This document shows, in pieces, positions 8,491-17,817 of a stretch of DNA of 36,949 nt. Numbering within the stretch: the stretch's first letter is position 1; each line of letters starts with the position of its first letter. The notes below the pieces were generated by a model that did no database searches, had not been told where the DNA came from, and saw only the letters and a list, made by a program, of their open reading frames with translations. The stretch comes from an uncultured Brevundimonas sp. (GTDB lineage: Bacteria > Pseudomonadota > Alphaproteobacteria > Caulobacterales > Caulobacteraceae), in NCBI RefSeq assembly GCF_937863155.1, contig NZ_CALMFB010000064.1, forward strand, positions 1 to 36,949, in the 5' to 3' direction. The position numbers were made by a program, and so were the translations under genes.

Positions 8491-9834
8491 ATGGCCGACA
8501 AGGCGCGCGGGCCGCGTCCCCCGCGCCGCGAGCCGACGCCGCGTGTCGATGAAGGCCCCGAGGTCGGGGTCGAGGCCCGCATCGCCGCGGGCGTGCTGCT
8601 GAACGCGGCTCTGGAGAAGCGCAACGGCGTGGACGAGGCCCTGGCCTTCCGCGAGGTGGCGTCCCTGCCGCCGGCCGACCGCGCCTTCGCCCGCGCCGTG
8701 GCCATGGCCGCCCTGCGCCGCCTGGGCGAGATCGACCAGATCCTGGACCGCCGGCTGAAGGCGCGACCCAACGATCAGGTGGTGACCATATTGCGCATCG
8801 CCCTGGCCCAGATTCTGGTGCTGGAGACGCCCGCCTTCGCCGCTGTCTCCACCGCCGTGAAGCTGGCCGAACGCGACGCCAAGACCCGGCCGTACAAGGG
8901 TCTGGTCAATGCGGTGCTGCGCACCATCGGCCGCGAGGGGCCGGGCCTGACCACGGCCGAGGCCAATCTGCCCGACTGGATCGCGGCCCGCTGGCGCGCG
9001 ACCTATGGCGAGCCGGTCATGATCGGCCTGGCCCTGGCCGGGCGCGACGAACCGCCGACCGATCTGAGCCTGAAGCCCGGTGCAGACGCCGCCGCCCTGG
9101 CCCAGGCGCTGGACGGCTTCGTTCTGCCCGGCGGTACGGTGCGCACCGGGCGGCGCGGCGACATCGCCCAATGGCCTGGCTTCGACACCGGCGACTGGTG
9201 GGTTCAGGACGCGGCCGCCGCCGTTCCCGCCCGGCTGCTGGACGTGCGCGCCGGCGAGACCGTGCTGGACCTGTGCGCCGCGCCGGGGGGCAAGACGCTG
9301 CAGTTGGCGGCGACAGGGGCCGCCGTCACGGCCCTGGACCGGTCAGAGGCGCGGCTGAAACGCCTGTCGGCCAATCTGGCTCGCACGGGGCTGGACGCCC
9401 AGGTCATCGCCGTTCCGGCCGAGGACTGGGACGACGCCCGCACCTTCGACGCCGTTCTGCTGGACGCGCCCTGCACCGCCACCGGCACCTATCGCCGCAA
9501 TCCCGAGGCGCTGCGCGCCACCCGCCCGACCGAGGTGGCCAAGCTGGCCGATGTTCAGCACCGCCTGCTGGATGCGGCGGCCGAACGGGTCAAGCCCGGC
9601 GGCCGGCTGGTCTATTGCACCTGTTCGCTGGAGCGCGAGGAGGGCGAGACCCAGGTGCTGGCCTTCCTGCGCCGCAACCCGGCCTTCCGCACCGTTCCAG
9701 CCGACCCCGCCGCCATCGGCGCCCCGCCCGAGGCCCTGACCCCCGAAGGCTGGCTGCGCCTCCTGCCCAGCCAATGGCCCGAACACGGCGGCCTGGATGG
9801 CTTCTTCGCCGCGCGGCTGGAGCGCGTCGGTTAA
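8491..9834 (+). CDS. rsmB: RsmB/NOP family RNA (cytosine-C5)-methyltransferase
   Basis: A 447-residue protein from ATG 8491: a basic, proline-rich N-terminus, a NusB-like helical domain (about residues 25-150) and a SAM-dependent methyltransferase domain. Motifs are CAAPGGKT (262-269), APCTATGT with the product-release cysteine C328, and YCTCS with the catalytic cysteine C378. The NusB-like domain marks the RsmB type, expected to methylate 16S rRNA C967. A TTG at 8440, overlapping the kup stop as TTGA and preceded by AGGTG, is a real alternative start adding 17 residues. The 3' end overlaps the convergent RhuM gene by 4 bases. Confidence 0.88.
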   Translation: MADKARGPRPPRREPTPRVDEGPEVGVEARIAAGVLLNAALEKRNGVDEALAFREVASLPPADRAFARAVAMAALRRLGEIDQILDRRLKARPNDQVVTILRIALAQILVLETPAFAAVSTAVKLAERDAKTRPYKGLVNAVLRTIGREGPGLTTAEANLPDWIAARWRATYGEPVMIGLALAGRDEPPTDLSLKPGADAAALAQALDGFVLPGGTVRTGRRGDIAQWPGFDTGDWWVQDAAAAVPARLLDVRAGETVLDLCAAPGGKTLQLAATGAAVTALDRSEARLKRLSANLARTGLDAQVIAVPAEDWDDARTFDAVLLDAPCTATGTYRRNPEALRATRPTEVAKLADVQHRLLDAAAERVKPGGRLVYCTCSLEREEGETQVLAFLRRNPAFRTVPADPAAIGAPPEALTPEGWLRLLPSQWPEHGGLDGFFAARLERVG

Positions 9835-10904
9835 GGTTTCGGCTTGCGGCGACTGGGCTTGGGCAGGGCCTCGGACTGTTTCCGAAGGTCTGCATACTCC
9901 TGATCCACACGAGCCTTTTCGGCGGCTTTTCGTCGTTGGTCGAAAAGCTTGTAGTGGCGACGCGCCTCGTGATCCGCGCGATCCTTGCTCACTTCGCCGC
10001 CGTGGGTCAGGGGGATGCGATTCAACTGGCGCAACTGTCGGTCCAGCAGAATCTCCGCCTCAGCCATCGTGGTCAGCCGCCCGATCTCCAGCTGATCCTC
10101 GAAAATCGACAACAGAATGTCGGTCAGGCGGTTAAGCTCCTTGATCTCCGGCGGCCTCAAATAATTTTTGGCGATCGTCACATCCGCAGACTTCACCGCG
10201 TCACCCGACCAGACCTGTAGGCCCATGTTGTCCTGTCCGGCGTCGGCGCGTGAAATGATGACCTGGGCCGGCGTGAGGTTCGTCACCGCGTAGCAGAGCT
10301 TGGCCTGGGTGTTCCGGTAGAACTCGCGCCACCGTTCAGATTTGGGATCATAGTCCTGGCAGAAGGCGCATATCTGACGGATTTCAGCATAGACGTTCGC
10401 TTCCGAACTGCGGATGTCGCGGATGATCTCGCGCAGTTCGGCGATGCGATCCTGTTCGCCGCCCGACTTGAGCCGCTCGGTATCGACGACAAAGCCCTTG
10501 GTGGCGAACCGGACCAGCACCGCCGTCGCCCATCGCCGAAACAGGGTCGCCTGTGCGGAACTCACCCGGTAACCGACCGAGATCACCATATCGAGGCTGT
10601 AGGCGGTGACGCTGCGTCCGGCCGGCCCCTTAATTTGCAAAAAATGCAAATCGGGGATGCCCTCGAGCTCACCTTCCTGAAGGATCGCTGCGATGTGGCG
10701 CGACACGACCGAGACGTCCCGGCCGAACATCTGCGCGATCTGGGCCTGGGTCATCCATAACGCCTCGCCGTCGAATTTCAGCTCGGCGCGGACCCCTGCC
10801 GCCGTGCTGTAGATCAGGAAGCGATCTCCGGTGTCGCCATCTTCATAGACGCGCACCGGTTCGACGCCGGACAGGTCGGTGATGGAATCATCGTCGTCAT
10901 TCAT
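9831..10904 (-). CDS. RhuM family protein (probably acquired)
   Basis: A 357-residue protein from the ATG at 10902-10904. The N-terminal half has the RhuM hallmark order: FDGEALWMTQAQIAQMFGRD (about residues 43-62, an HTH-like segment), then SVVSRHI and the SLDMVISVGYRVSS segment. The second half carries FYRNTQAKLCYAVT and NMGLQVWSGDAVKSADVTIAKNYL and a lysine/arginine-rich coiled tail. The family is named after a Salmonella pathogenicity-island gene and is common in genomic islands; its biochemical role is not established. Its codon use is visibly more AT-tolerant than its neighbours (for example the AT-rich stretch near 10160), and it interrupts the rsmB-rpe pair, so recent acquisition is likely. 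Confidence 0.85.
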   Translation of the reverse strand: MNDDDDSITDLSGVEPVRVYEDGDTGDRFLIYSTAAGVRAELKFDGEALWMTQAQIAQMFGRDVSVVSRHIAAILQEGELEGIPDLHFLQIKGPAGRSVTAYSLDMVISVGYRVSSAQATLFRRWATAVLVRFATKGFVVDTERLKSGGEQDRIAELREIIRDIRSSEANVYAEIRQICAFCQDYDPKSERWREFYRNTQAKLCYAVTNLTPAQVIISRADAGQDNMGLQVWSGDAVKSADVTIAKNYLRPPEIKELNRLTDILLSIFEDQLEIGRLTTMAEAEILLDRQLRQLNRIPLTHGGEVSKDRADHEARRHYKLFDQRRKAAEKARVDQEYADLRKQSEALPKPSRRKPKP

Positions 10905-10982
10905 GGAACAAGTGTAGAACACGGATGGGCTGCTGCTCCAAGTCGCCTTGCCCCCCGGCGCGACCCGCCTTATCCCCGGATC

Positions 10983-11645
10983 ATGGCCACGCCCCTGATC
11001 TGTCCGTCGATCCTCGCCAGCGACTTCGCCCGTCTGGGCGAGGAGGTGCGGGCGCTTGAGGCGGCGGGCGCCGACTGGGTGCATGTGGATGTGATGGACG
11101 GGCATTTCGTGCCCAACATCACCCTGGGCCCCGACATCGTGAAGGCCATCCGGCCGCATACGTCCCTGCCGTTCGACGTGCATCTGATGGTCGCGCCGGT
11201 CGATCCGTGGCTGAAGGCCTATCGCGACGCCGGGGCCGACATCCTGACCGTCCATCCCGAGAGCGGGCCGCACCTGCACCGCACCCTGGGCGCCATCCGC
11301 GAGCTGGGGGCCAAGGCGGGGGTGGTGTTCAACCCCGGCACGCCGCTGTCGAGCCTGGAAGATGTGGTCGATCTGGTCGATCTGGTGCTGATCATGTCGG
11401 TCAATCCGGGCTTCGGCGGCCAGAAATTCATTCCCTCGGCCCTGGACAAGATCGCCCGCGCCCGCGCCATCCTGGACCGTGCCGGGTCGTCGGCGCATCT
11501 GCAGGTCGATGGCGGGGTCACCGTCGACAACGCCGCCGCCTGCGTCGCAGCCGGGGCCGACGCCCTGGTGGCCGGCACCGCCGTGTTCCGGGGCGGGCCT
11601 GACGCCTATGGCGCCAATATCGCGGGGCTGAAGCGCCCGGCATGA
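10983..11645 (+). CDS. rpe: Ribulose-phosphate 3-epimerase
   Basis: A 220-residue TIM-barrel enzyme of the pentose phosphate and Calvin pathways, interconverting ribulose-5-phosphate and xylulose-5-phosphate. Family motifs are intact: PSILASDFARLGEE near residue 6, HVDVMDGHFVPNITLG (about 34-49, with metal ligands H and D), HLMV, MSVNPGFGGQ (about 137-146) and the second catalytic aspartate in QVDGGV (about 175). Its stop overlaps the next ATG by four bases, coupling it to the heparinase-family gene. Confidence 0.95.
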   Translation: MATPLICPSILASDFARLGEEVRALEAAGADWVHVDVMDGHFVPNITLGPDIVKAIRPHTSLPFDVHLMVAPVDPWLKAYRDAGADILTVHPESGPHLHRTLGAIRELGAKAGVVFNPGTPLSSLEDVVDLVDLVLIMSVNPGFGGQKFIPSALDKIARARAILDRAGSSAHLQVDGGVTVDNAAACVAAGADALVAGTAVFRGGPDAYGANIAGLKRPA

Positions 11646-13468
11646 GTCCCATGGGTCCGTTCGCGCGCGAGACGCCCTCGGTCGGGCCGGGCCAGATTCC
11701 GGGCCTGCACGGGGCGCCGGTGCGCACCCCGGTGCGGACAGGCGGGGCGACGACGGGGCCGGGCCTGTGGCCCGCCCTGGCCGGACGGATGCTGACGCGC
11801 CAGCTGTGGATCGAGCTTTATGGCCTACCCGGCTACGCCCTGACGCTGAAGGGGCGCCGCGCCACCGGTTTTTCCGCCACCCCGCGCGACTTCCGACCCG
11901 TCGATCCGGCGGCGGGCAAGGCGATCCTGTCGGGCCGGTTCACCCTGGCGGGCCTGAGCCAGGACATCGAGGCCGGGGCTTACCCCTGGAACCGGCCCAG
12001 CCCCAGCCGCGCCTTCGCCGTCGAACTGCACGCCTTCGCCTGGCTGCCCAGCCTGATGCTGCAGGGCGAACGGGGCGCGCGTCAGGCGCTGGATTTGACC
12101 CTGGCCTGGGGCCAGACCTTCGCCCGCTGGTCCCCCTTCGCCTGGGGGCCGGAAATCCTGGCGCGGCGGGTGTTCAATCTGTCGGCCGCCGCCCGCCGCA
12201 TGGGGCAGGTGGCGGATGAGGCCGAGCGTCAGCGTTTAGCCGACATCCTGGGCCGTCAGGCGCGCCAGCTGCTGCGTCCGCCGGGCGGAACGGCGGGCCG
12301 GGCCGAGCGGTTGACCGCCGCCGCCGTGGCCGGATGCGTGCTGGGCGGGTCGCCCGGCGTCCGTCTGCGCAAGACCGCTCTGGCGCGTCTGGGCGGCGCC
12401 CTGCGCCAGACGGTGGCCGCCGACGGCGCCCACGCCTCTCACGCGCCGGAAGCGGGCCTGGAGCTGCTTCTGGACCTGCTGACGCTGGACGACGCCCTGG
12501 GCCAGCTGTCGGAGCCGACGCCCGCGCCGGTGACCGAGGCCGTAAACCGCCTGACCGCCGCCCTGGACATCCTGGCCCTGCCGGACGGCCGGCTGGCGAC
12601 CTTCCACGGCGGTGGGCCGTCCAGCGCGGCGCGCGTGGCCGCCGCCCGCAGCCAGGAAGACGTCGGCGACGGCGCCTTCGAACCGGGCGTGACGGCGGGC
12701 CTGGATCGGATCGGCGGCTTCGTGCGTCTGCGCAGCCCGCTGTTGACGGTGATGGCCGATACGGCCGCGCCGCCGCGCGGGGCCTGGGCCGGCGCGGCCT
12801 GCGCCCAGCCGCTGGCGCTGGAGATCGTCTGTGGACGCGATCGGCTGATCACCGGCTGCGGCTGGACCCCGCGCGCGGCCGAGCGTCAGGGTCTGCGGCT
12901 GACGCCCGGTCATTCGACCCTGACCCTGGGCGAACATTCGACGGCCGAACCTCTGGGCGGCTGGAAGGCCGAACTGCTGGGGCCCCGCCTGGTCGGCCGC
13001 GCCCTGCATGTGGAAGCCGAGGCGCGCGAGGGCGACGGCGCCCTGTGGCTGGAGATGGAGCATGACGGCTGGGCCGCGGCCCACGGCCTGTTGCACCAGC
13101 GGCGGCTGTATCTGGATCAGCGGCTGGACGAACTGCGCGCCGAAGAGCGGCTGCATCCCGCGCCGGGCCAGGACAAGGTGGTGCGCGCCATCGCCGCCCC
13201 CTATGCGATCCGGTTCCAGCTGGAGCCGGGGGTGTCGGCGTCCCTGGCGCGAGACCGGCGGTCGATCCTGCTGCGCGGCGCCTCGGGCCGGGGCTGGTGG
13301 TTCCGCACCGACGGGCCGGACGTGGCCATCGAGCCCAGCGTCCATATCGACGAGGGCCTGACACGCCGGTCGCTGCAGATCGTGGTGCGCGGCTCGGCCC
13401 GCACCGACGCCGAGAGCAAGATCCGCTGGAAACTGAGCCCCGCCGGCGCGCCGGGCGATCCGGCCTAG
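11642..13468 (+). CDS. Heparinase II/III family protein
   Basis: A 608-residue protein beginning with ATGA overlapping the rpe stop. Lacking a signal peptide, it has an alpha-helical N-terminal part (residues 1-310, with AYPWNRPSPSRAFAVELHAFAWLPSLML and LARRVFNLSAAARRM) and a beta-rich C-terminal part (from about 360, with RLRSPLLTVMADTAAPPRG and HDGWAAAHGLLHQRRLYLD), as in the heparinase II/III-like family found between rpe and purH in related genomes. The substrate is unknown. A role in envelope or exopolysaccharide turnover is a family-based guess. No secretion signal is visible, which is odd for a polysaccharide lyase. Confidence 0.78.
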   Translation: MSPMGPFARETPSVGPGQIPGLHGAPVRTPVRTGGATTGPGLWPALAGRMLTRQLWIELYGLPGYALTLKGRRATGFSATPRDFRPVDPAAGKAILSGRFTLAGLSQDIEAGAYPWNRPSPSRAFAVELHAFAWLPSLMLQGERGARQALDLTLAWGQTFARWSPFAWGPEILARRVFNLSAAARRMGQVADEAERQRLADILGRQARQLLRPPGGTAGRAERLTAAAVAGCVLGGSPGVRLRKTALARLGGALRQTVAADGAHASHAPEAGLELLLDLLTLDDALGQLSEPTPAPVTEAVNRLTAALDILALPDGRLATFHGGGPSSAARVAAARSQEDVGDGAFEPGVTAGLDRIGGFVRLRSPLLTVMADTAAPPRGAWAGAACAQPLALEIVCGRDRLITGCGWTPRAAERQGLRLTPGHSTLTLGEHSTAEPLGGWKAELLGPRLVGRALHVEAEAREGDGALWLEMEHDGWAAAHGLLHQRRLYLDQRLDELRAEERLHPAPGQDKVVRAIAAPYAIRFQLEPGVSASLARDRRSILLRGASGRGWWFRTDGPDVAIEPSVHIDEGLTRRSLQIVVRGSARTDAESKIRWKLSPAGAPGDPA

Positions 13469-13479
13469 ACCCGTTCGCT

Positions 13480-14124
13480 CTAGGCGGCCGCTCGGGACCG
13501 GCGCTGAAGCCGCCACGCCGCGCCGCCCGCCAGAGCCAGAGCGAACAGGATCATGGCCCATTCGCTCAGAGTGGGAATAGGCGACGGCCCGGGCGGCGCA
13601 TCGAAGACGGCGCTGAAATGCAGTTCGCCCCCCAGCGACCGGCCCCAATCGGCCGTCGCCGCCCGGCGATAGGCATAATAGCCGTTCGGGTCATTATCGG
13701 CGATGCCGGCGTCCAGAAGACCGAACTCGCCAGGGTTCACCTGAGCGACCGCCAGCCAGTAATTCTTGGTCGGGTCCAGAAACACATTCGGCGTGAAAAA
13801 CGTCTCGGTGAAGGTCGGGCTGGTGATTTCGGTTACCGGCCCGGTCCAGACCGGCGCACCCGTCGGGGCCAGATTGTCCCACTCATAAATGACTGGCCGA
13901 ACGAACAGGGTCGCCGATCCGCGCTGTATCCAAACCGAATACTGCGACAGATTGCCGAGATAGGGCGGACGCACGACCTCGCCCGGCATGGGGAAGGAAT
14001 CGTTGAAGCTGGCCGCATCCCCTGTCGCATTGCTGCTGATGGTCACTTGAGCGGCCGCAGGCTGGGCCAGGCCCAGAACGATCGCGAGCGCCAGGCCCGC
14101 CATAACCGAAAGCTGTCTGAACAT
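13480..14124 (-). CDS. Secreted IPTL-CTERM sorting-domain protein
   Basis: I place the start at ATG 14122-14124, preceded by GGGGAG seven bases upstream; this exposes a clean signal peptide (MFRQLSVMAGLALAIVLGLA, then QPAAA/Q). The 214-residue protein then has a beta-rich extracytoplasmic domain with no known fold that I recognise (residues 26-180) and a textbook tripartite C-terminus: IPTLSEWAMILFALAL, membrane span, then RLQRRSR. This is the IPTL-CTERM exosortase-type sorting tail, which predicts membrane tethering and processing by a dedicated exosortase encoded elsewhere. Composition is less GC-rich than its neighbours. It converges with the heparinase gene and diverges from purH. Confidence 0.85.
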   Translation of the reverse strand: MFRQLSVMAGLALAIVLGLAQPAAAQVTISSNATGDAASFNDSFPMPGEVVRPPYLGNLSQYSVWIQRGSATLFVRPVIYEWDNLAPTGAPVWTGPVTEITSPTFTETFFTPNVFLDPTKNYWLAVAQVNPGEFGLLDAGIADNDPNGYYAYRRAATADWGRSLGGELHFSAVFDAPPGPSPIPTLSEWAMILFALALAGGAAWRLQRRSRAAA

Positions 14125-14158
14125 TCCAACGCTCCCCAAACACGATTTTGTCGCAGAC

Positions 14159-14201
14159 GGCCGACGCATCGGCAAGCTGAGCCATTGCCGATGCGTCGGC
14201 C
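14159..14201. repeat. Perfect 17-bp inverted repeat, 9-base spacer
   Basis: GGCCGACGCATCGGCAA (14159-14175) is followed after GCTGAGCCA by its exact reverse complement (14185-14201). It lies in the 149-base divergent region between the IPTL-CTERM gene and purH, upstream of both starts. Neither side has a T tract, so it is not a normal intrinsic terminator; operator, extruded cruciform or leader hairpin are the options. No second copy was noticed in the window. Confidence 0.85.
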
Positions 14202-14203
14202 GG

Positions 14204-14232
14204 GGTGACCTGAAACGCCGGGGATGCTAGAC
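14204..14232 (+). promoter_or_regulatory. Possible purH promoter
   Basis: GTGACCT followed after 14 bases by GCTAGACG resembles the Caulobacter housekeeping pattern TTGACGS-N10-14-GCTANAWC (four of seven and about six of eight positions). It sits about 40 bases ahead of the purH ATG and just past the inverted repeat. Weak evidence. Confidence 0.3.
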
Positions 14233-14273
14233 GCGCCGCGCGCCTCCCCAATTTCAGCTCACGGACATCTCCC

Positions 14274-15875
14274 ATGCCCGCCGCTCCCGATTTTCCGCCC
14301 GCGCCCGACCGCGTGGCGCCGCGCCGCGCCCTGATCTCCCTGTCCGACAAGGCGGGGCTGGAGGATGTCGTTCGCGCCCTGGATGCGGCGGGGGTCGAAC
14401 TGGTGTCGACCGGCGGCACGCGGGCGGCCATCGCGGCCCTGGGCCTGCCGGTCAGGGACGTCGCCGATCTGACCGGCTTCCCGGAGATGATGGACGGCCG
14501 GGTCAAGACCCTGCATCCGGTGGTGCATGGCGGCCTCTTGGGCGTGCGCGACGCCCCCGCCCACGCCCAGGCCATGACCGACCATGGCGTCGGCCCGATC
14601 GATATCGTCTGGATCGACCTTTATCCGTTTGAATCAACCGTTGCCTCGGGCGGCGGTTTCGAGGCGGCGGTCGAGAATATCGACATCGGCGGCCCGGCCA
14701 TGATCCGCTCGGGCGCCAAGAACCATGGCTATGTCGCCGTCTGCGTTGATCGCGCCAGCGCCGAAGCGGTGGCCCAGGCCGCATCGCAGGGCGGGACGAC
14801 GCTGGACCAGCGCAAGCGTCTGGCCGCCGCGGCCTTCGCCCGCACCGCCGCCTATGACGCCGCCGTGTCCGGCTGGTTCGCCGGTCAGGTCGAGGACGCC
14901 GCCCCGGCGCGCAAATCCATCGCCGGCGCCCTGGCCCAGACCCTGCGCTATGGCGAGAACCCGCATCAGGCCGGGGCCTTCTACCGCACCAGTGAAACCC
15001 GCCCCGGCGTCGCCAACGCCCGCCAGCTTCAGGGCAAGGAACTGGGTTACAACAACATCGCCGACGCCGACGCCGCCTATGAGCTGGTGGCCGAGTTCGA
15101 GGCGCCGGCCTGTGTGATCGTGAAACACGCCAACCCCTGCGGCGTGGCGGTCGGGAATGATCTGTCCGAGGCCTACGCCCGCGCTCTGGAATGCGATCCC
15201 GTCTCGGCCTTCGGCGGGGTGGTGGCGGTCAACCGGCCCCTGACCGAAGCCGATGCACGATTGATCACCGATATCTTCACCGAAGTGGTCATCGCGCCGG
15301 GCGCCGACGAGGCGGCCCAGGCCGTGTTCGCGGCCAAGAAGAACCTGCGCCTGCTGCTGACCGATGGCCTGCCCGATCCGCTGGCGGCGGGTCAGGTGTT
15401 CCGCTCGGTCGCCGGGGGCTTCCTGGTCCAGTCGCGCGATACGGCGCGGATCACGGCGGCGGACCTGAAGATCGTCACCCGACGCCAGCCGACCCCGACC
15501 GAGATCCAGGACATGCTGTTCGCCTTCGTGGTGGCCAAGCACGTCAAGTCCAACGCCATCGTTTACGCCAAGGACGGCCAGACGGCCGGCATCGGCGCCG
15601 GCCAGATGAACCGCAAGGATTCCGCCCGCATCGCCGCCATCCGCGCCAGGGAGGCCGGCGAAGCCAAGGGTCTGGCCCATTCGCTGGCCCAAGGCTCGGC
15701 CTGCGCGTCCGAGGCCTTCTTCCCGTTCGCGGACGGTCTCTTGGAAGCCGCCGCCGCCGGGGCCACGGCGGTGATTCAGCCGGGCGGGTCGATGCGCGAC
15801 GCCGAGGTGATCGCGGCGGCCGACGAGGCGGGCCTGACCATGGCCTTCACCGGCGTGCGGGTGTTCCGGCACTAA
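14274..15875 (+). CDS. purH: Bifunctional AICAR transformylase/IMP cyclohydrolase
   Basis: A 533-residue enzyme for the last two steps of IMP synthesis. The N-terminal cyclohydrolase domain (about residues 15-210) shows [27 protein letters not shown] and [14 protein letters not shown]. The C-terminal formyltransferase domain shows [15 protein letters not shown], the catalytic [22 protein letters not shown] and the terminal TGVRVFRH. Length is normal. It has its own divergent promoter region and ends 9 bases before the convergent mltA. Confidence 0.96.
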   Translation: MPAAPDFPPAPDRVAPRRALISLSDKAGLEDVVRALDAAGVELVSTGGTRAAIAALGLPVRDVADLTGFPEMMDGRVKTLHPVVHGGLLGVRDAPAHAQAMTDHGVGPIDIVWIDLYPFESTVASGGGFEAAVENIDIGGPAMIRSGAKNHGYVAVCVDRASAEAVAQAASQGGTTLDQRKRLAAAAFARTAAYDAAVSGWFAGQVEDAAPARKSIAGALAQTLRYGENPHQAGAFYRTSETRPGVANARQLQGKELGYNNIADADAAYELVAEFEAPACVIVKHANPCGVAVGNDLSEAYARALECDPVSAFGGVVAVNRPLTEADARLITDIFTEVVIAPGADEAAQAVFAAKKNLRLLLTDGLPDPLAAGQVFRSVAGGFLVQSRDTARITAADLKIVTRRQPTPTEIQDMLFAFVVAKHVKSNAIVYAKDGQTAGIGAGQMNRKDSARIAAIRAREAGEAKGLAHSLAQGSACASEAFFPFADGLLEAAAAGATAVIQPGGSMRDAEVIAAADEAGLTMAFTGVRVFRH

Positions 15876-15884
15876 AATCTCAGG

Positions 15885-17039
15885 TCAGGGCTTGGGGACC
15901 AGCCGCCACATCCGCAGGGGGTGGCGCACGGCCCCCGCCTCCAGCCCCGCCGCCTCGCCTCGGCCCAGATACAGGTCCGCCCGCACCGGCCCACGGATGG
16001 CCGAGCCGGTGTCCAGCGCCATGACCAGGCCGCGATAGCTGGCGCGCGCGCCGATCAGATTGCCGCCGTCCGCCTCGATCCACACGGCGTCGCCATAGCG
16101 CCACGAGGCCGGGTCGACGGCGATGGCCCGGCGTTCGGGCAGGGGAACCGCCGCCGCCCCGTTCGGCTGGCCGCCGTCGTCTGGGTCCATGCGGAAGAAG
16201 ATGTAGCGCGGGTTCAGCGCCATGACGGCCCGCGCCTCGGCCCCCCGGCGCGCGGCCAGCCAGGCGCGGATGGCCTCTCCACTGGTCCCGTTGGGGGGCA
16301 GCAGGCCCCGGTCGGCCATGGGCCGGGCGATGCCGGTGAAGGGCAGGCCGTTGTCGGCGGCGTATGCGGCGCGGGCGCGGCCCCCGTCCTCGAACGTCAG
16401 ATAGCCGGACCCCTGAATCTGCATGAAGAACAGGTCTTCGGCCCGCATCCAGGCGATAGCCTGTTCGGGACGGGCGGCGCCCTCGATGGCCGCGCGGTCG
16501 TCATAGGGCGCGATCGATCCGTCGGCCCGGCGGCGCATGAAACGGCCGTCCACCCGCTCCAGATCGGCGGGCCGGGCCAGGACCGGGGCGTCGAACTCGG
16601 GCGACCAGGCGCGACGGGCGGGATATTCCGGCGCGAAATAGGCGGTCAGCAGGCCGGGGCGGCCATCGGCCGTCTCGGCCGGGGCGGCGTCGAAATTCTG
16701 TTCGAAAAAGGCCCGCGCCTCGGTCGGGGTCGGCAGGCGCGCGCCCCGTGTGATCATGGCCCGCGCCTGGTCGCACAGGCTTTGCGCCTCGCGCCCGACA
16801 CGGCAGCCGTCCGCATAGGCATACAGGGCCGCCAGGTGGTTCTCCTGATCCCAGCCGGGCAGGGCGGCCATCGGAACCGTGCGCGCGACCGGCCGCACCG
16901 GCGGCGCCGGCTCGGGGCGCGGCGCGGGCGATGGCGCGGGTGAGGGTGAGGGCGAAGGACTGGGTCTGGGCGTCGAGGCGCAACCGGCCGCCAGCGCCGT
17001 CAGGGCCAGGGCGACGAACCGGCCGCCCAGGCGGCTCAC
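15885..17039 (-). CDS. mltA: Membrane-bound lytic murein transglycosylase A (lipoprotein)
   Basis: A 384-residue protein with a type II signal peptide and lipobox LAAGC (lipidated C20), then a low-complexity Pro/Ser linker (about residues 24-50), which probably spans from the membrane toward the wall. The MltA domain follows, and the C-terminal 3D domain carries the conserved ALDTGSAIRGPVRADLYLG with aspartates expected in catalysis. It cleaves peptidoglycan to 1,6-anhydro products in the periplasm. Its ATG overlaps the stop of the Tim44-like gene by 4 bases, so they are co-expressed. Confidence 0.93.
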   Translation of the reverse strand: MSRLGGRFVALALTALAAGCASTPRPSPSPSPSPAPSPAPRPEPAPPVRPVARTVPMAALPGWDQENHLAALYAYADGCRVGREAQSLCDQARAMITRGARLPTPTEARAFFEQNFDAAPAETADGRPGLLTAYFAPEYPARRAWSPEFDAPVLARPADLERVDGRFMRRRADGSIAPYDDRAAIEGAARPEQAIAWMRAEDLFFMQIQGSGYLTFEDGGRARAAYAADNGLPFTGIARPMADRGLLPPNGTSGEAIRAWLAARRGAEARAVMALNPRYIFFRMDPDDGGQPNGAAAVPLPERRAIAVDPASWRYGDAVWIEADGGNLIGARASYRGLVMALDTGSAIRGPVRADLYLGRGEAAGLEAGAVRHPLRMWRLVPKP

Positions 17040-17656
17040 GCCGACGCCGGCTCGACGCGGGCCAGGACCCAGTTGGGATCGGCGGCGCCCAGGGCGCGCT
17101 CGAAGGTCCAGTTTTCGGCCGTGCGGCGTTCGTCCACGGTTTCGGCCTCGCCCTTGGTCAGGCGGCTGCGCAGCTCGGCCAGGAACCGCACCCTGGCCAC
17201 CGCCCGCTCGCCCTCGGCGGTGGCGACCTCCAGATCGGCGCGGGGCGGATGGACGAATTCGACCTGTTCGGTCTCGCCGCGGGTCTCACGCGCCGCCATC
17301 CCGGCCTCGAACGAGGTCATGACCGCCGGGGTCAGCAGCGGGCGCAGGGCCTCGCGGTCGCCGGCGGCGTAACCGCGCACGATGGTCTCATAGGCCTGGC
17401 GCGCGCCGTCCAGGAAGCGGGCGGGATCGAACGACGGATCGCGCGCCTTCAGTCCAGCCACCGCCGCCAGAGCCGCCGCATCCAGGGCCGGGGCGCGCGG
17501 GGCGCCGTCTGCGGGCGCGCCGGGGCCCGCCGCAACGGGGGTCTTGGCGTCCTCCTGCGGCTGGCGACCGACCTTCTTGCCCAGCACATTGTACAGCTGG
17601 AACAGCACGAAAGCCGCGATCACGGCGAAGACGACGATGGAGAAATGCGTGGGCAA
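17036..17656 (-). CDS. Tim44-like domain membrane protein
   Basis: A 206-residue protein with one N-terminal membrane anchor ([22 protein letters not shown], residues 5-26), a charged alanine-rich linker and a C-terminal Tim44-like domain (about residues 65-200: [38 protein letters not shown], and the final WTFERAL strand). Related alphaproteobacterial proteins (TimA in Caulobacter) are anchored in the inner membrane, facing the cytoplasm; the bacterial function is not settled. The only plausible start is TTG (17654-17656), with a weak ribosome site. Overlap with mltA places it in an envelope operon. It is divergent from secB. Confidence 0.83.
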   Translation of the reverse strand: MPTHFSIVVFAVIAAFVLFQLYNVLGKKVGRQPQEDAKTPVAAGPGAPADGAPRAPALDAAALAAVAGLKARDPSFDPARFLDGARQAYETIVRGYAAGDREALRPLLTPAVMTSFEAGMAARETRGETEQVEFVHPPRADLEVATAEGERAVARVRFLAELRSRLTKGEAETVDERRTAENWTFERALGAADPNWVLARVEPASA

Positions 17657-17817
17657 GGGGCGTCCAGGGGCTGCGAGAGGGCCGAGCGTCGCCTTCAGGA
17701 TTAGGCGCCCGTCTCGCCCGACGCAAGGCGCGGCGTTGCGGCGTGACGCCGCCCCGTGCTAGTCGCCACGCCTCGTTTCACCGCGCCCTCCGGCCGAACA
17801 CAGCCCAAAGTTCCGAC

